Shown piece after piece: positions 8,120 through 17,964 of a DNA stretch of 64,000 nt. The notes below the pieces were generated by a model. The model did no database searches. It was not told the DNA's origin and saw only the letters and a program-made list of their open reading frames with translations. Source of the DNA: Microvirga thermotolerans (GTDB lineage: Bacteria; Pseudomonadota; Alphaproteobacteria; Rhizobiales; Beijerinckiaceae); assembly GCF_009363855.1 (NCBI RefSeq), contig NZ_CP045423.1:2448001-2512000 (forward strand), in the 5' to 3' direction. The position numbers and the translations under genes were made by a program. The first letter of the stretch is position 1; each line of letters opens with the position of its first letter.

Positions 8120-9136
8120 TCAGTAATGCTCTTCGAAGCGCTTGGCGAGATCTTCGATGTTCTCCGGCGGCCAGCCCGGCACGTCCATGCCGAGGTGCAG
8201 GCCCATGGAGGCCAGGACCTCCTTGATCTCGTTGAGCGACTTGCGGCCGAAGTTCGGGGTGCGGAGCATCTCCGCCTCGGACTTCTGGATGAGGTCGCCG
8301 ATATAGACGATGTTGTCGTTCTTCAGGCAGTTCGCCGAGCGGACCGACAGCTCGAGCTCGTCCACCTTCTTGAGCAGCGCAGGGTTGAACGGCAGCTGCG
8401 GCGCGGCGGCGGCAGCCTCCTCCTTGCGGGGCTCCTCGAAGTTGACGAAGACCTGGAGCTGGTCCTGAAGGATGCGGGCCGCATAGGCCACGGCGTCCTC
8501 CGGCGACACGGCGCCGTTGGTCTCGACGGTCATGATCAGCTTGTCGTAGTCGAGAATCTGGCCCTCGCGGGTGTTCTCGATGCGGTACGAGACCTTCTTG
8601 ACCGGGCTGTAGAGCGAGTCGACCGGGATGAGGCCGATGGGGGCGTCCTCGGCGCGGTTGCGCTCGGCCGGAACGTAGCCCTTGCCGGTGTCGACGGTGA
8701 ACTCCATGCGGATCTCGGCGCCCTCGTCCAGGGTGCACAGGACCAGCTCGGGATTGAGGATCTGAACGTCGCCGACCGTGTTGATGTCGCCCGCGGTGAC
8801 CAGGCCCGGGCCTGTCTTGCGCAGGGTCATGCGCTTCGGACCCTCGCTCTGCATCTTGATGGCGATGGTCTTCACGTTGAGGACGATGTCCGTCACGTCC
8901 TCGCGGACGCCCGGGATCGACGAGAACTCGTGCAGCACGCCGTCGATGTGGATCGACGTCACCGCCGCGCCCTGGAGGGACGACAGCAGCACGCGGCGCA
9001 GGGAGTTGCCGAGGGTCGTACCGAAGCCGCGCTCGAGCGGCTCGGCCACGATCGTCGCGATGCGCTTCGGATCGTCGCCGGGAGAGACCTCGAGCTTGTT
9101 CGGCTTAATCAGCTCTTGCCAGTTCTTTTGGATCAC
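8120..9136 (-). CDS. rpoA: DNA-directed RNA polymerase alpha subunit
   Basis: Alpha dimerises to nucleate RNA polymerase assembly and contacts promoter UP elements and activators. The 338 residues show the N-terminal assembly domain ([37 protein letters not shown]) and, after an Ala/Glu-rich linker near 240-260, the C-terminal domain ([36 protein letters not shown]). I start at GTG 9136 ([16 protein letters not shown]), with AAGAGG eight bases upstream. Another GTG two codons earlier is possible, and the length fits alphaproteobacterial RpoA either way. It sits between rpsK and rplQ. Confidence 0.97.
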   Translation of the reverse strand: MIQKNWQELIKPNKLEVSPGDDPKRIATIVAEPLERGFGTTLGNSLRRVLLSSLQGAAVTSIHIDGVLHEFSSIPGVREDVTDIVLNVKTIAIKMQSEGPKRMTLRKTGPGLVTAGDINTVGDVQILNPELVLCTLDEGAEIRMEFTVDTGKGYVPAERNRAEDAPIGLIPVDSLYSPVKKVSYRIENTREGQILDYDKLIMTVETNGAVSPEDAVAYAARILQDQLQVFVNFEEPRKEEAAAAAPQLPFNPALLKKVDELELSVRSANCLKNDNIVYIGDLIQKSEAEMLRTPNFGRKSLNEIKEVLASMGLHLGMDVPGWPPENIEDLAKRFEEHY

Positions 9137-9230
9137 AACCACACCTCTTGCAGGTACGGCTTGAAGGGCGGGACGGGCCCACCCTTGAAACCGAAGCGCG
9201 CGCGGGGCTTCCCCCACGCGCCGGACGACC

Positions 9231-9620
9231 TTAGACGCGACGACGCTTGCGCGGACGGCAGCCGTTGTGCGGGATCGGGGTCACGTCACGGATCGAGGTG
9301 ACGGTGAAGCCCGCCGACTGGAGGGCGCGCAGGGCCGACTCGCGGCCGGAACCGGGACCGGAGACCTCGACCTCGAGGGTGCGCATGCCGTGCTCGGCGG
9401 CCTTGCGGGCGGCGTCCTCGGCCGCGACCTGGGCGGCGTAGGGGGTCGACTTGCGCGAACCCTTGAAGCCCATCGCGCCGGCGGACGACCAGGAGATCGT
9501 GTTGCCCTGGGCGTCGGTGATGGTGATCATCGTGTTGTTGAACGAGGCGTTCACGTGGGCGACGCCGGACACGATGTTCTTGCGTTCGCGACGGCGGACG
9601 CGGGTAGCTTCCTTAGCCAT
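9231..9620 (-). CDS. rpsK: 30S ribosomal protein S11
   Basis: S11 lies on the platform of the small subunit next to the Shine-Dalgarno helix and the E site. The 129 residues include [20 protein letters not shown], the [20 protein letters not shown] region, and the C-terminal rRNA-binding tail [16 protein letters not shown]. It is an alpha operon gene between rpsM and rpoA, and the length is standard. Confidence 0.99.
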   Translation of the reverse strand: MAKEATRVRRRERKNIVSGVAHVNASFNNTMITITDAQGNTISWSSAGAMGFKGSRKSTPYAAQVAAEDAARKAAEHGMRTLEVEVSGPGSGRESALRALQSAGFTVTSIRDVTPIPHNGCRPRKRRRV

Positions 9621-9700
9621 ACTTCAAGTCCTTCAAACGCGCCCGTGATGCCAGGCGCTCGGGAGAAAGGCCGCGTCCGAGGACGCGGCGACGGGGAAAT

Positions 9701-10069
9701 TTACTTCTTCTTGCCGGCGATCGGCTTCGCCTTGCCCTTGCGGGTGCGGGCGTTCGTGTGGGTGCGCTGGCCGCGGACCGGGAGGGAGCGGCGGTGACGC
9801 AGGCCGCGATAGACGCCCAGGTCCATCAGGCGCTTGATGTTCATGGAGACTTCGCGACGCAAGTCGCCTTCCACGATGTAGTCGCGGTCGATGGTCTCGC
9901 GGATCTGCAGCACTTCGGCGTCGGTGAGCTGGTTCACGCGGCGCTCGGCCGGGATGTTCACCTTCTCGACGATCTCCTGGGCCTTCTTGGGCCCGATGCC
10001 GTGGATGTACTGGAGCGCGATCACGACGCGCTTGTTGGTCGGAATGTTGACGCCTGCAATACGGGCCAT
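9701..10069 (-). CDS. rpsM: 30S ribosomal protein S13
   Basis: S13 sits in the head of the small subunit, contacts the P-site tRNA with its C-terminal tail, and forms intersubunit bridges with L5. The 122 residues start [20 protein letters not shown]. They carry the helix-hairpin-helix [18 protein letters not shown], then [20 protein letters not shown], and end in a lysine-rich tail. It is the first gene of the alpha operon after a 362-bp gap that holds a promoter candidate. Confidence 0.99.
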   Translation of the reverse strand: MARIAGVNIPTNKRVVIALQYIHGIGPKKAQEIVEKVNIPAERRVNQLTDAEVLQIRETIDRDYIVEGDLRREVSMNIKRLMDLGVYRGLRHRRSLPVRGQRTHTNARTRKGKAKPIAGKKK

Positions 10070-10222
10070 CGTCCATCTCCATGTGGCGAAGCGTGAAGCT
10101 TCGGTGGTGTTGTCGCGCGTCCGGTGGAGGCCGGCCCTTGCGCGGGTTTATGAGAACACAACAATGCGGAGCGGCCCCTGGTGAAGCCCTCCGGATCGCG
10201 TCTTCTTTTGCGAGAAGCGGTT

Positions 10223-10251
10223 GCCTAGCGCATCGGGGAAGGTGCGTCAAG
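10223..10251 (-). promoter_or_regulatory. Candidate sigma70-type promoter for the alpha operon (rpsM)
   Basis: On the minus strand CTTGAC is followed after 17 bases by CTAGGC, close to the alphaproteobacterial CTTGAC-N17-CTATAT consensus. It lies about 150 bases upstream of rpsM. The surrounding gap between adk and rpsM (10070-10431) shows no convincing gene on either strand. Its only other feature is a hairpin next to adk. Confidence 0.5.
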
Positions 10252-10408
10252 GGGTTTGGCGATCCATTGGACGGGCATCATGGTCGCATTGGCCCGGACG
10301 CCCTCCTTTCCGGGCAGGTCAACCGCCCGATATTACGTTCGGCCAATACATGGGCAGGCGTATGCCGTCACGCGGCAGGCCAGAACAGAGCCCTAACCCA
10401 GCCCTCGA

Positions 10409-10427
10409 AGGGGCCGCTCGGGCCCCT
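10409..10427 (-). terminator. GC hairpin after adk
   Basis: A 7-bp perfect stem (AGGGGCC against GGCCCCT, 5-base loop) lies five bases after the adk stop on the minus strand. No U-tract follows, so it could slow transcription or protect the 3' end rather than stop polymerase outright. Confidence 0.4.
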
Positions 10428-10431
10428 GCCC

Positions 10432-11013
10432 TCACCGGCCGAGGATCTTCTTGATGTCCTCGGTCACCTCGTCGATGGACTTCATGCCGTCCACGGTCTT
10501 GAGCTGCCCCTTGCCCGCATAATAGGCGGAAAGCGGAGCCGTCTGGGTCCGATAGGCCCCGAGACGGGTCTTGAAGACGTCCGGGTTGTCGTCCTTGCGG
10601 ACGGGCTCGCCGCGGGCTTCGGCCTCCTTGGCGCGCTTGACGATGCGCTCCACGAGCTCGGCCTCGTTGACCTTGAATTCGATGACGGCGTCGAGCTTGA
10701 GGCCCTTGCGCTGCAGCATCGCATCGAACGCCTCGGCCTGCGCGACCGTGCGCGGGAAACCGTCGAGGATGAAGCCGCTGCGGGCGTCCGGCTCCTCGAT
10801 TCGGTCGGCGATGATGCCCACCACCACCTCGTCCGGCACCAGGTCGCCGCGGTCCATGATCTCCTTGGCCTTGAGGCCGACCGGGGTTCCGGCGGCCACG
10901 GCCGCGCGGAGCATGTCGCCGGTCGAGAGCTGCGGAACCCCCAGGCGCTCGACCATGCGTACCGCCTGCGTGCCTTTTCCGGCTCCAGGCGGCCCCAGCA
11001 GAATGATTCTCAT
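10432..11013 (-). CDS. adk: Adenylate kinase (short form)
   Basis: It catalyses AMP + ATP to 2 ADP in the cytoplasm and balances adenylate energy charge. The 193-residue protein starts [20 protein letters not shown] with the P-loop [10 protein letters not shown], and has the AMP-site motif [16 protein letters not shown]. The lid between about 125 and 140 is short ([17 protein letters not shown]) and lacks the four-cysteine zinc site, as in the short alphaproteobacterial form. It closes the spc operon directly after secY, the usual place in this group. Confidence 0.97.
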   Translation of the reverse strand: MRIILLGPPGAGKGTQAVRMVERLGVPQLSTGDMLRAAVAAGTPVGLKAKEIMDRGDLVPDEVVVGIIADRIEEPDARSGFILDGFPRTVAQAEAFDAMLQRKGLKLDAVIEFKVNEAELVERIVKRAKEAEARGEPVRKDDNPDVFKTRLGAYRTQTAPLSAYYAGKGQLKTVDGMKSIDEVTEDIKKILGR

Positions 11014-11166
11014 CGACGTCCCCCTGATTTCGTCGAGCCCCCGCCCTCCGGCGGAGCGAACGCTCGGAGCGGCGGACATGAACGCGAGCTCACGTCCGAT
11101 GCTCCAAGTTTCTGATCTTGAGCATCTTTCCGCGCAAGACCGGCCCCCAGTTTCGCGCTCGATGCC

Positions 11167-12504
11167 CTAGCGCCGTCTGGCGCCCCTGAGCTTGGCCTTC
11201 TTCACCAGCCCTTCGTACTGGTGGGCGAGCAGATGGCCATGGACCTGAGCCACCGTGTCCATCGTCACCGAGACCACGATCAGGAGCGAGGTGCCGCCGA
11301 AGTAGAACGGCAGGGCCGCATACGAGACCAGGAACTCGGGAATCAGACAGATGATGACAAGGTAAGCTGCACCGAGGACGGTGATGCGTGTCAACACCTG
11401 ATCGATGAACTCGGCAGTGCGCTCGCCGGGGCGGATGCCCGGGATGAAGCCGCCGTGCTTCTTCAGGTTGTCCGCCGTCTCCTGCGGGTTGAACACGATG
11501 GCCGTGTAGAAGAACGCGAAGAAGACGATCAGCGCCGCGTAGAGGAACATGTAGGCCGGGCGCCCGTGGCCGAGATAGGCGGTCAGGGTCGCGATGAAGC
11601 CGGTTCCGTCGGTCGAGGTCTGGAAGCTGGCGATGGTGGCCGGCAGGAGCAAAAGCGAGGAGGCGAAGATCGGCGGAATGACGCCGGAGGTGTTGAGCTT
11701 GAGCGGCAGGAACGAGGTCTGCCCCTCGTACATGCGGTTGCCGACCTGGCGCTTGGGATAGTTGATCAGCAGCCGCCGCTGGGCACGCTCCATGAACACC
11801 ACAAAGTAGATGATGAGCACGGCCATGACCAGCACGCCGAGGATGATCGGCGTCGAGATGGCGCCCTGGCGGCCGAGCTCGAGGGTCCCGGCAATGGCCT
11901 GCGGCAGGTTTGCGACGATGCCGGCGAAGATGATGAGCGAGGTGCCGTTGCCGATGCCCCGGGAGGTGATCTGCTCGCCGAGCCACATGAGGAACATGGT
12001 GCCGCCGGTCAGGGTGATCACGGCGGAGATGAGGAAGAACGGCCCGGGTGCGCTCACGATGCTGCCGGAGCTCTGCAGGCCGACCGCGATGCCCCAGGAC
12101 TGGAACACGGCGAGCAGGACGGTGAGGTAGCGGGTGTACTGGTTGAGGATCTTGCGGCCCGCCTCCCCTTCCTTCTTCAGCGCCTCCAGGGAGGGAAGCA
12201 CCGAGGTGAGGAGCTGCACGATGATCGAGGCCGAGATGTAGGGCATGATGTTCAGGGCGAAGATCGCCATGCGCTCCACGGCGCCGCCCGAGAACATGTT
12301 GAAGAGGCCGAGGACGCCGCCGCTGGCGCTCTGGAAGCTCTGCCGCAGGGCCTCCGGGTTGATCCCCGGCAGCGGAATGTACGTGCCGAGCCGGTAGATC
12401 AGCAGCGCACCGAGAGTGAACCAAATGCGCTTCTTCAATTCCTCGGCTTTGGCGATCGCGCCGAAATTGATGTTGGCGGCAAGTTGCTCGGCTGCTGAAG
12501 CCAT
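11167..12504 (-). CDS. secY: Protein translocase subunit SecY
   Basis: SecY is the central channel of the SecYEG translocon in the inner membrane. It passes unfolded proteins to the periplasm or into the bilayer. The 445 residues have the usual ten membrane helices. They open with AEELKKRIWFTLGALLIYRL, then the plug-side GINPEALRQSFQSASGG, and include the SecA- and ribosome-binding loops PGIRPGERTAEFIDQVL and YEGLVKKAKLRGARRR at the C-terminus. The start MASAAEQLAANINFG was chosen over an ATG 15 codons upstream. It lies between rplO and adk in the spc operon, and secE is in this window too. Confidence 0.98.
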   Translation of the reverse strand: MASAAEQLAANINFGAIAKAEELKKRIWFTLGALLIYRLGTYIPLPGINPEALRQSFQSASGGVLGLFNMFSGGAVERMAIFALNIMPYISASIIVQLLTSVLPSLEALKKEGEAGRKILNQYTRYLTVLLAVFQSWGIAVGLQSSGSIVSAPGPFFLISAVITLTGGTMFLMWLGEQITSRGIGNGTSLIIFAGIVANLPQAIAGTLELGRQGAISTPIILGVLVMAVLIIYFVVFMERAQRRLLINYPKRQVGNRMYEGQTSFLPLKLNTSGVIPPIFASSLLLLPATIASFQTSTDGTGFIATLTAYLGHGRPAYMFLYAALIVFFAFFYTAIVFNPQETADNLKKHGGFIPGIRPGERTAEFIDQVLTRITVLGAAYLVIICLIPEFLVSYAALPFYFGGTSLLIVVSVTMDTVAQVHGHLLAHQYEGLVKKAKLRGARRR

Positions 12505-12609
12505 GGGTCTCGTCCTTGACTGACTGGATACGTGATCGGCGTCACGCAAACGGCGGCCTCACGATCAGACGCGGGCCGCCGCTTGGATCTTCTCGATGTA
12601 AGCCTCGGC

Positions 12610-13083
12610 TTACGCCTGTGCAACGGCACCCAGGAGGGTCACCGAACCGCCGGCCTTCTCGATCGCCTCGACGGCCGACTTGGACGCGCCGGCCACCTGG
12701 AAGGAGAGCTTCGCCTTCAGCTCGCCCTGGCCCAGGATCTTCACGCCGTCGCGCGGCTTGGACAGCACGCCGGCGGCGACCAGGGTGTCGACGGTGATCG
12801 GCGCGCTCTGGTCGAGCTTGCCGGCTTCCACCGCCTGCTGGATGCGGCCGAGGTTGACCTCGTTGAGGTCGCGGGCGTTCGGGTTGTTGAAGCCGCGCTT
12901 CGGCAGGCGCCGGTGAAGCGGCATCTGGCCGCCCTCGAAGCCCTTGATGGACACGCCGGTGCGGGACTTCTGACCCTTGACGCCGCGGCCGCCGGTCTTG
13001 CCCTTGCCGGAGCCGATGCCGCGTCCGACGCGCATCCGGTTCTTCGTGGCGCCTTCGTTGTCACGAATTTCGTTGAGTTTCAT
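12610..13083 (-). CDS. rplO: 50S ribosomal protein L15
   Basis: L15 is a late-assembly large-subunit protein bound to 23S rRNA. The 157 residues start [20 protein letters not shown], followed by the glycine/lysine-rich extension [20 protein letters not shown] and [19 protein letters not shown]. The start at 13083 lies 11 bases after the rpmD stop. A longer frame overlapping rpmD is not needed. It is followed 105 bp later by secY. Confidence 0.98.
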   Translation of the reverse strand: MKLNEIRDNEGATKNRMRVGRGIGSGKGKTGGRGVKGQKSRTGVSIKGFEGGQMPLHRRLPKRGFNNPNARDLNEVNLGRIQQAVEAGKLDQSAPITVDTLVAAGVLSKPRDGVKILGQGELKAKLSFQVAGASKSAVEAIEKAGGSVTLLGAVAQA

Positions 13084-13093
13084 GACGCTCTCC

Positions 13094-13303
13094 TCACTGC
13101 CCGTCGACAACGCGCACGAGGTGCTTGACCTTCTCGATCATGCCGCGCACCGCCGGGGTGTCGACAAGGGTCGAGGTCCGATGAAGCTTGTTGAGCTTCA
13201 GGCCGATCAGCGTCTGGCGCTGCTTGGCCTCGCGACGGATCGGGGATCCGATCTGCTCAACGGTGATGGTTTTCGCCGTCTCGGCGGCAGGCTTCTTCGC
13301 CAT
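13094..13303 (-). CDS. rpmD: 50S ribosomal protein L30
   Basis: A small large-subunit protein of 69 residues. After a short Ala/Lys-rich N-terminal extension ([13 protein letters not shown]) comes the L30 fold, [20 protein letters not shown] and [20 protein letters not shown]. It sits between rpsE and rplO with short spacers. Upstream in-frame codons overlap rpsE and are not used. Confidence 0.98.
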   Translation of the reverse strand: MAKKPAAETAKTITVEQIGSPIRREAKQRQTLIGLKLNKLHRTSTLVDTPAVRGMIEKVKHLVRVVDGQ

Positions 13304-13316
13304 GGATCGGCCTCCC

Positions 13317-13883
13317 TTACGCTTCGGCGCCGACGTCGGCGTCGGACGTATCGCGGCGGCGGGCCTGCAGCGTCGAGACCTTGAGGCCACGGCGGGCGGC
13401 GACGGCGCGCGGGCTGTCCTCGTTCTTCAGCGCATCGAAGGTCGCGCGGACGAGGTTGTAGGGGTTGGACGAGCCGAGCGACTTCGCCACCACGTCCTGC
13501 ATGCCGACCGTCTCGAAGACGGCGCGCATCGGGCCGCCGGCGATGATGCCGGTACCCTGGGGAGCGGCGCGCAGGATGACGCGGCCGGCGCCGTGGCGCC
13601 CCTTCACGTCGTGGTGCAGGGTGCGGCCCTCGCGCAGCGCCACGCGGATCATCGACCGCTTGGCGGCGTCGGTGGCCTTGCGGATCGCCTCCGGCACCTC
13701 GCGGGCCTTGCCGTGGCCGAAGCCGACGCGGCCCTTCTGGTCGCCGACCACCACCAGGGCGGCAAAGCCGAAGCGCCGGCCGCCCTTCACGACTTTCGCG
13801 ACGCGGTTGATGTGGACAAGCCGGTCGACGAATTCGCTGTCGCGCTCTTCGCGATCAGCACGTTCTCTGGGTTCTCTCGCCAT
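13317..13883 (-). CDS. rpsE: 30S ribosomal protein S5
   Basis: S5 contributes to translational accuracy and the mRNA entry site. The 188 residues contain the double-stranded RNA-binding domain [19 protein letters not shown] and [20 protein letters not shown], then the C-terminal domain with [20 protein letters not shown]. The start [17 protein letters not shown] was chosen over an upstream ATG four codons away. It is a member of the spc operon. Confidence 0.98.
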   Translation of the reverse strand: MAREPRERADREERDSEFVDRLVHINRVAKVVKGGRRFGFAALVVVGDQKGRVGFGHGKAREVPEAIRKATDAAKRSMIRVALREGRTLHHDVKGRHGAGRVILRAAPQGTGIIAGGPMRAVFETVGMQDVVAKSLGSSNPYNLVRATFDALKNEDSPRAVAARRGLKVSTLQARRRDTSDADVGAEA

Positions 13884-13947
13884 GAGACCTCTCACTTGCG
13901 CGGGCGGCGGGCCCGCTCGCTAAGGGTGTTTCGACAACTACCCGCCG

Positions 13948-14310
13948 TTAGAAATCCAGACCGCCTTCACGGGCGGCGTCGGCCAGGGCCTTGACGCGAC
14001 CGTGATAGAGATAGCCGCCGCGGTCGAAGACGACGTTCTTCACGCCGGCCTTGGTCGCGCGCTCGGCCACGAGCTTGCCGACTTCCTTCGCCGCCTCGAC
14101 GGTGGCGCCGGTCTTCAGCTTGGCCCGCATGTCCTTCTCGAGGGTCGAGGCGGACGCGAGGGTCACGCCGCGCTCGTCATCGATGACCTGGGCATAGATC
14201 TGCTTCGACGAACGGAAGACCGACAAACGCGGACGGCCATTCGCTGCCTTACGGATCGCACGGCGTACCCGAGCCTTGCGGCGATCTTCGGCGCCCTTCT
14301 TCTCAGCCAT
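13948..14310 (-). CDS. rplR: 50S ribosomal protein L18
   Basis: L18 binds 5S rRNA in the central protuberance. The 120 residues include [20 protein letters not shown], then [20 protein letters not shown], and the C-terminal [20 protein letters not shown]. The gene lies between rplF and rpsE in the spc operon and has normal length. Confidence 0.99.
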   Translation of the reverse strand: MAEKKGAEDRRKARVRRAIRKAANGRPRLSVFRSSKQIYAQVIDDERGVTLASASTLEKDMRAKLKTGATVEAAKEVGKLVAERATKAGVKNVVFDRGGYLYHGRVKALADAAREGGLDF

Positions 14311-14322
14311 GATACGTCGTCC

Positions 14323-14856
14323 TTACTTCTTCTTGCCTTCCTTGCGGAAGATGAACTCGTCGGCATACTTGACGCCCTTGCCCTTGTAGGGCTCCGGACC
14401 GCGATACTCGCGGATCTCGGCGGCGGTCTGGCCGACCTTCTGCTTGTCGATGCCGGCGACGACCACCTCCGTGGGCTTCGGCGTCGTGATGGTGACGCCC
14501 GCCGGGATCTCGTAGTCGATGTCGTGGCTGTAGCCGAGGGACAGCTTCAGCACCTTGCCCGCAACGGCGGCGCGGTAGCCGACGCCGTTGATCTCAAGGC
14601 GCTTCTCGAACCCCTTGGACACGCCCTCCACCAGGTTCGCGACCTGGGCGCGGGACATGCCCCACTTGGCGCGGGCGGTCTTGGACTCGTCGCGGGGGCT
14701 CACCGTCACGGCGCCGTTCTCAAGGGCGACCGAGACCTCCTCGGGGACCAGGAACGACAGCTCGCCCTTGGAGCCCTTCACCTTCACCATCTGACCGTCG
14801 ACGGTCGCCGTCACTCCGGACGGGATCTGGACGGGCTTCTTGCCTACTCGAGACAT
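14323..14856 (-). CDS. rplF: 50S ribosomal protein L6
   Basis: L6 binds near the sarcin-ricin loop and the factor-binding site. The 177 residues begin [20 protein letters not shown] and show the C-terminal signature [20 protein letters not shown], then [19 protein letters not shown]. The position between rpsH and rplR and the length are typical. Confidence 0.99.
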   Translation of the reverse strand: MSRVGKKPVQIPSGVTATVDGQMVKVKGSKGELSFLVPEEVSVALENGAVTVSPRDESKTARAKWGMSRAQVANLVEGVSKGFEKRLEINGVGYRAAVAGKVLKLSLGYSHDIDYEIPAGVTITTPKPTEVVVAGIDKQKVGQTAAEIREYRGPEPYKGKGVKYADEFIFRKEGKKK

Positions 14857-14892
14857 TCTGTAATCTCCGTGGTTCTGTGCATCCGCAAAGTC

Positions 14893-15288
14893 TTAGAAGA
14901 CCTTGCAGAGCACTTCGCCGCCCACGTTCTTCTCCCGGGCCTCGTGATCGGCCATAACGCCCTGCGGCGTCGAGAGAATGGTGATGCCGAGGCCGTCCGC
15001 CACGCGGGGCATGGTGTCGACGGAGGCATAGACGCGGCGGCCCGGCTTGGAGACGCGCTCGATGGAGCGGATCACCGGCTGGCCATCGTAGTACTTCAGC
15101 TCGATCGAGAACTCGGTGCGGCCGTTGCCGAACTCGGTCTGCGAATAGTCGCGGATGTAGCCTTCGCTCTTGAGCACATCGAGAACGCGGGCGCGAAGCT
15201 TCGAGCCGGGAGTGGTCACGCTGCCGCGACGGCGCATCTGCGCGTTGCGGATGCGGGTGAGCATATCGCCCAACGGATCGTTGATCAT
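14893..15288 (-). CDS. rpsH: 30S ribosomal protein S8
   Basis: S8 binds the central domain of 16S rRNA and in E. coli also represses its own spc operon at the rplE-side message. The 131 residues begin [20 protein letters not shown] and end with the signature [20 protein letters not shown] and GEVLCKVF. The gene starts 13 bases after rpsN. No clear S8-type operator was identified. Confidence 0.99.
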   Translation of the reverse strand: MINDPLGDMLTRIRNAQMRRRGSVTTPGSKLRARVLDVLKSEGYIRDYSQTEFGNGRTEFSIELKYYDGQPVIRSIERVSKPGRRVYASVDTMPRVADGLGITILSTPQGVMADHEAREKNVGGEVLCKVF

Positions 15289-15301
15289 ATGATGCCCTCC
15301 C

Positions 15302-15607
15302 TTACCAGCTGGACTTCACGAGGCCCGGGATGAGGCCGTTGGAGCCGAGCTCGCGCAGAGCGATGCGCGACATGCCGAGCTTGCGGTAATAGGCACGCGG
15401 GCGGCCCGTCACCTCGCAGCGGTTGCGGATGCGGGTCGGGTTCGCGTTGCGGGGAAGCTCGGCGAGCTTGAGGCGCGCTTCGAAACGCTCCTCCATGGAC
15501 TTCGACTCGTCGTTGGCGATCGCCAGCAGGCGGGCGCGCTTGCCCGCGAACTTCTTCACGAGCGCACGACGGTGCTTGTTCTTCTCAATAGCGCTTTTCT
15601 TAGCCAT
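15302..15607 (-). CDS. rpsN: 30S ribosomal protein S14 (zinc-free long form)
   Basis: S14 is an assembly protein of the small-subunit head. The 101-residue form has only one cysteine in its C-terminal signature ([20 protein letters not shown]), so it lacks the four-cysteine zinc ribbon and is the zinc-independent type. It sits between rplE and rpsH in the spc operon. Confidence 0.99.
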   Translation of the reverse strand: MAKKSAIEKNKHRRALVKKFAGKRARLLAIANDESKSMEERFEARLKLAELPRNANPTRIRNRCEVTGRPRAYYRKLGMSRIALRELGSNGLIPGLVKSSW

Positions 15608-15646
15608 ACGTTTTTCTCCAGTGTCCGCGTTTGAGGACGTCTGTCC

Positions 15647-16213
15647 TCACTGCCGGAACGGGAAGTTGAAGTGACGCAGCAGGGCGCGGGCCTCATCGTC
15701 CGTCTTCGCCGTGGTGGCGATGATGATGTCCATGCCCCAGACCTGCTCGACCTTGTCGTAGTTGATCTCGGGGAACACCAGGTGCTCCTTGATCCCGAGG
15801 GCGTAGTTGCCACGGCCGTCGAACGAACGCGGGTTCAGGCCGCGGAAGTCGCGGACGCGGGGAAGCGCCACGGTCACGAGACGGTCCATGAACTCGTACA
15901 TGCGCGCCTTGCGAAGGGTGACCTTCGCGCCGATGGGCATGCCCTCGCGGACCTTGAACTGCGAGATCGCCTTGCGGGCCTTCGTGATCACCGGCTTCTG
16001 GCCGGCGATGAGAGCGAGATCCGCGGCGGCCACGGAGGCCTTCTTGGAATCGGCGGTCGACTCCCCGACGCCCATGTTCAGAACGATCTTCTCGATCTTC
16101 GGAACTTCCATCGGGTTCTTGTAGCCGAATTCCTCAATGAGCTTCGGACGCACCACTTCCTCGTAGTGCTTCCGCAGACGCGGCGTGTAGCCGTCCACCT
16201 GAGCCTTAGCCAT
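15647..16213 (-). CDS. rplE: 50S ribosomal protein L5
   Basis: L5 binds 5S rRNA and contacts P-site tRNA and S13. The 188 residues show [40 protein letters not shown], and [20 protein letters not shown]. The start overlaps the end of rplX by 8 bp, which indicates coupled translation. Confidence 0.99.
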   Translation of the reverse strand: MAKAQVDGYTPRLRKHYEEVVRPKLIEEFGYKNPMEVPKIEKIVLNMGVGESTADSKKASVAAADLALIAGQKPVITKARKAISQFKVREGMPIGAKVTLRKARMYEFMDRLVTVALPRVRDFRGLNPRSFDGRGNYALGIKEHLVFPEINYDKVEQVWGMDIIIATTAKTDDEARALLRHFNFPFRQ

Positions 16214-16523
16214 CGATCAGCTCCCCCGAACGCTTGGCGAAACGAACCTTGCGGCCGTCCTCGAGAATCTTGAACCCGACCCGGGTCGGCTTGCCGTCCT
16301 TCGGGTCCGCATAAGCCAGGTTGGACAGATGCAGGGGCGCCTCTTTGGTGACGATGCCGCCTTCCTGGCTGGCGGTCTGACGCTGGTGACGCTTCACAAG
16401 GTTGACGCCGCGAACGATCGCGCGCTCCTCCTTCGGCATCACCTGAACGACTTCGCCGGTCTTGCCCTTGTCACGACCGGTCAGAACGACGACCTTATCG
16501 CCCTTCTTGATCTTCGCGGCCAT
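16206..16523 (-). CDS. rplX: 50S ribosomal protein L24
   Basis: L24 is an early assembly-initiator protein near the tunnel exit. The 105 residues carry the KOW motif [20 protein letters not shown]. It shares one base with the rplN stop (TAATG) and overlaps rplE by 8 bp, so rplN-rplX-rplE appear translationally coupled. Confidence 0.99.
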   Translation of the reverse strand: MAAKIKKGDKVVVLTGRDKGKTGEVVQVMPKEERAIVRGVNLVKRHQRQTASQEGGIVTKEAPLHLSNLAYADPKDGKPTRVGFKILEDGRKVRFAKRSGELIDG

Positions 16524-16891
16524 TAGAGCACCTCCGGCGCCAGCGAAATGATCTTCATGTGATTCTTGGCACGCAGCTCGCGCGGAACCGGGCCGAAGAT
16601 GCGGGTGCCCACCGGCTCCTTCTGATTGTTGATCAGAACGGCGGCGTTCCGGTCGAACCGGATCACGGACCCGTCGGGACGACGGATGTCCTTGGCCGTG
16701 CGAACGACGACCGCCTTCATGACGTCGCCCTTCTTCACGCGCCCCCGCGGAATCGCTTCCTTGACCGAGACGACGATGATGTCGCCGACGGAGGCATACT
16801 TACGCTTCGAACCACCGAGAACCTTGATGCACATCACGCGACGCGCGCCGGAGTTGTCGGCGACGTCAAGATTCGTCTGCATCTGGATCAT
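16523..16891 (-). CDS. rplN: 50S ribosomal protein L14
   Basis: L14 forms intersubunit bridges with 16S rRNA. The 122-residue protein starts [20 protein letters not shown] and includes [20 protein letters not shown] and the C-terminal [20 protein letters not shown]. The start at 16891 has an AAGGA site. An upstream in-frame ATG is not used because it would add residues absent from the family. It is the first gene of the spc operon after a 161-bp gap with a promoter candidate. Confidence 0.99.
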   Translation of the reverse strand: MIQMQTNLDVADNSGARRVMCIKVLGGSKRKYASVGDIIVVSVKEAIPRGRVKKGDVMKAVVVRTAKDIRRPDGSVIRFDRNAAVLINNQKEPVGTRIFGPVPRELRAKNHMKIISLAPEVL

Positions 16892-17007
16892 GGCTTTGAT
16901 CCTTTCCTTTGTTTCAGACAGGTTTCCGGGCCAAGGCACGATTGCCTTCCCGGACTACGCCTGATGGGGATCTGACGTCCCCTGCCCTTCATGTCGAGAA
17001 AGGCGGC

Positions 17008-17036
17008 CGTATACACGAGCCGCCCTCGTTAGACAA
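17008..17036 (-). promoter_or_regulatory. Candidate promoter of the spc operon (rplN)
   Basis: On the minus strand TTGTCT and TATACG are separated by 17 bases, and a T-G precedes the -10 like an extended -10. It lies about 17 bases after the rpsQ stop and would give a leader of about 110 bases before rplN. It would allow spc genes to be transcribed separately from S10 genes. Confidence 0.55.
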
Positions 17037-17052
17037 GTCCCAATCGGAGGCT

Positions 17053-17292
17053 TTAGGCCTTCGGCTGGTCCACGAGCACCCAGGTCTTGAGTTTGGAGAG
17101 CGGCTTGGACTCCTCGATGAAGACCACGTCGCCCACCTTGGCCGTATTGTTCTCGTCGTGAGCGTGGTAGTTCTTCGTCTTACGCACGGTCTTCTTCATG
17201 ACCGGGTGCGTGAAACGGCGCTCCACCTTCACGACGATCGTCTTGTCCTGCTTGTCGCTGACAACGACGCCCTGCAAAACGCGCTTCGGCAT
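17053..17292 (-). CDS. rpsQ: 30S ribosomal protein S17
   Basis: S17 is a primary 16S rRNA-binding protein with an OB fold. The 79 residues include [20 protein letters not shown] and [20 protein letters not shown]. It is the last S10-operon gene, 11 bp after rpmC. Confidence 0.99.
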   Translation of the reverse strand: MPKRVLQGVVVSDKQDKTIVVKVERRFTHPVMKKTVRKTKNYHAHDENNTAKVGDVVFIEESKPLSKLKTWVLVDQPKA

Positions 17293-17303
17293 CCTGATTC
17301 CCC

Positions 17304-17516
17304 TTAAGCCTTCGCCGGCGCCGACTTCTGGCGCTGCAGCGTCTTGACGCGGGCGATGTCCTTGCGGACCTCGCGGACGCGTCCGGTGTTCTCGAGCTGC
17401 CCCGTCGCGCGCTGGAACCGGAGGTTGAACTGCTCCTTCTTCAGCTTGAGCAGCTCATCCGAAAGCTGGTCCGTCGACATCGACTTAAGGTCGGAGACCC
17501 TCTGCTTCGACTTCAT
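17304..17516 (-). CDS. rpmC: 50S ribosomal protein L29
   Basis: A small two-helix protein at the tunnel exit that helps dock SRP and trigger factor. The 70 residues show [20 protein letters not shown] followed by [20 protein letters not shown]. It is tightly packed between rplP and rpsQ. Confidence 0.99.
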   Translation of the reverse strand: MKSKQRVSDLKSMSTDQLSDELLKLKKEQFNLRFQRATGQLENTGRVREVRKDIARVKTLQRQKSAPAKA

Positions 17517-17526
17517 GATCTCCTCC

Positions 17527-17940
17527 TTACTCCGCGATGCGCTGGATGAACCGCGTCTTGATCGGGAGCTTGGCGGCGCCGAGGCGGAGCGCCTCGCGGG
17601 CGGTCTCCTCCGGCACGCCGTCGATCTCGAACATGATACGGCCAGGCTTCACACGGGCGGCCCAGTATTCCGGCGAACCCTTACCGGAGCCCATGCGGAC
17701 CTCGGTCGGCTTCGTCGACACCGGCACGTCCGGGAAGATGCGGATCCACACGCGGCCGGCGCGCTTCATGGCACGGGTGATCGCGCGGCGGGCCGCCTCG
17801 ATCTGCCGGGCGTTCACACGCTCCGGCTCCAGCGCCTTGAGGCCGAACTGGCCGAAGTTCAGATCCGTGCCGCCCTTCGCGGTGCCGGAAATACGGCCCT
17901 TGAACTGCTTACGGAATTTCGTCTTCTTCGGTTGCAACAT
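17527..17940 (-). CDS. rplP: 50S ribosomal protein L16
   Basis: L16 shapes the A-site side of the peptidyl-transferase centre. The 137 residues start [20 protein letters not shown] and carry the signatures [20 protein letters not shown] and [20 protein letters not shown]. It is an S10-operon member between rpsC and rpmC. Confidence 0.99.
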   Translation of the reverse strand: MLQPKKTKFRKQFKGRISGTAKGGTDLNFGQFGLKALEPERVNARQIEAARRAITRAMKRAGRVWIRIFPDVPVSTKPTEVRMGSGKGSPEYWAARVKPGRIMFEIDGVPEETAREALRLGAAKLPIKTRFIQRIAE

Positions 17941-17964
17941 GGCAAACCTCTCCTGACCCCTCGG

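Noticed and set aside
10081..10431. Plus-strand frame in the adk-rpsM gap
   Set aside because: It has no ribosome-binding site or recognisable motif and runs on antisense to adk; the gap is better explained by a promoter and a hairpin.
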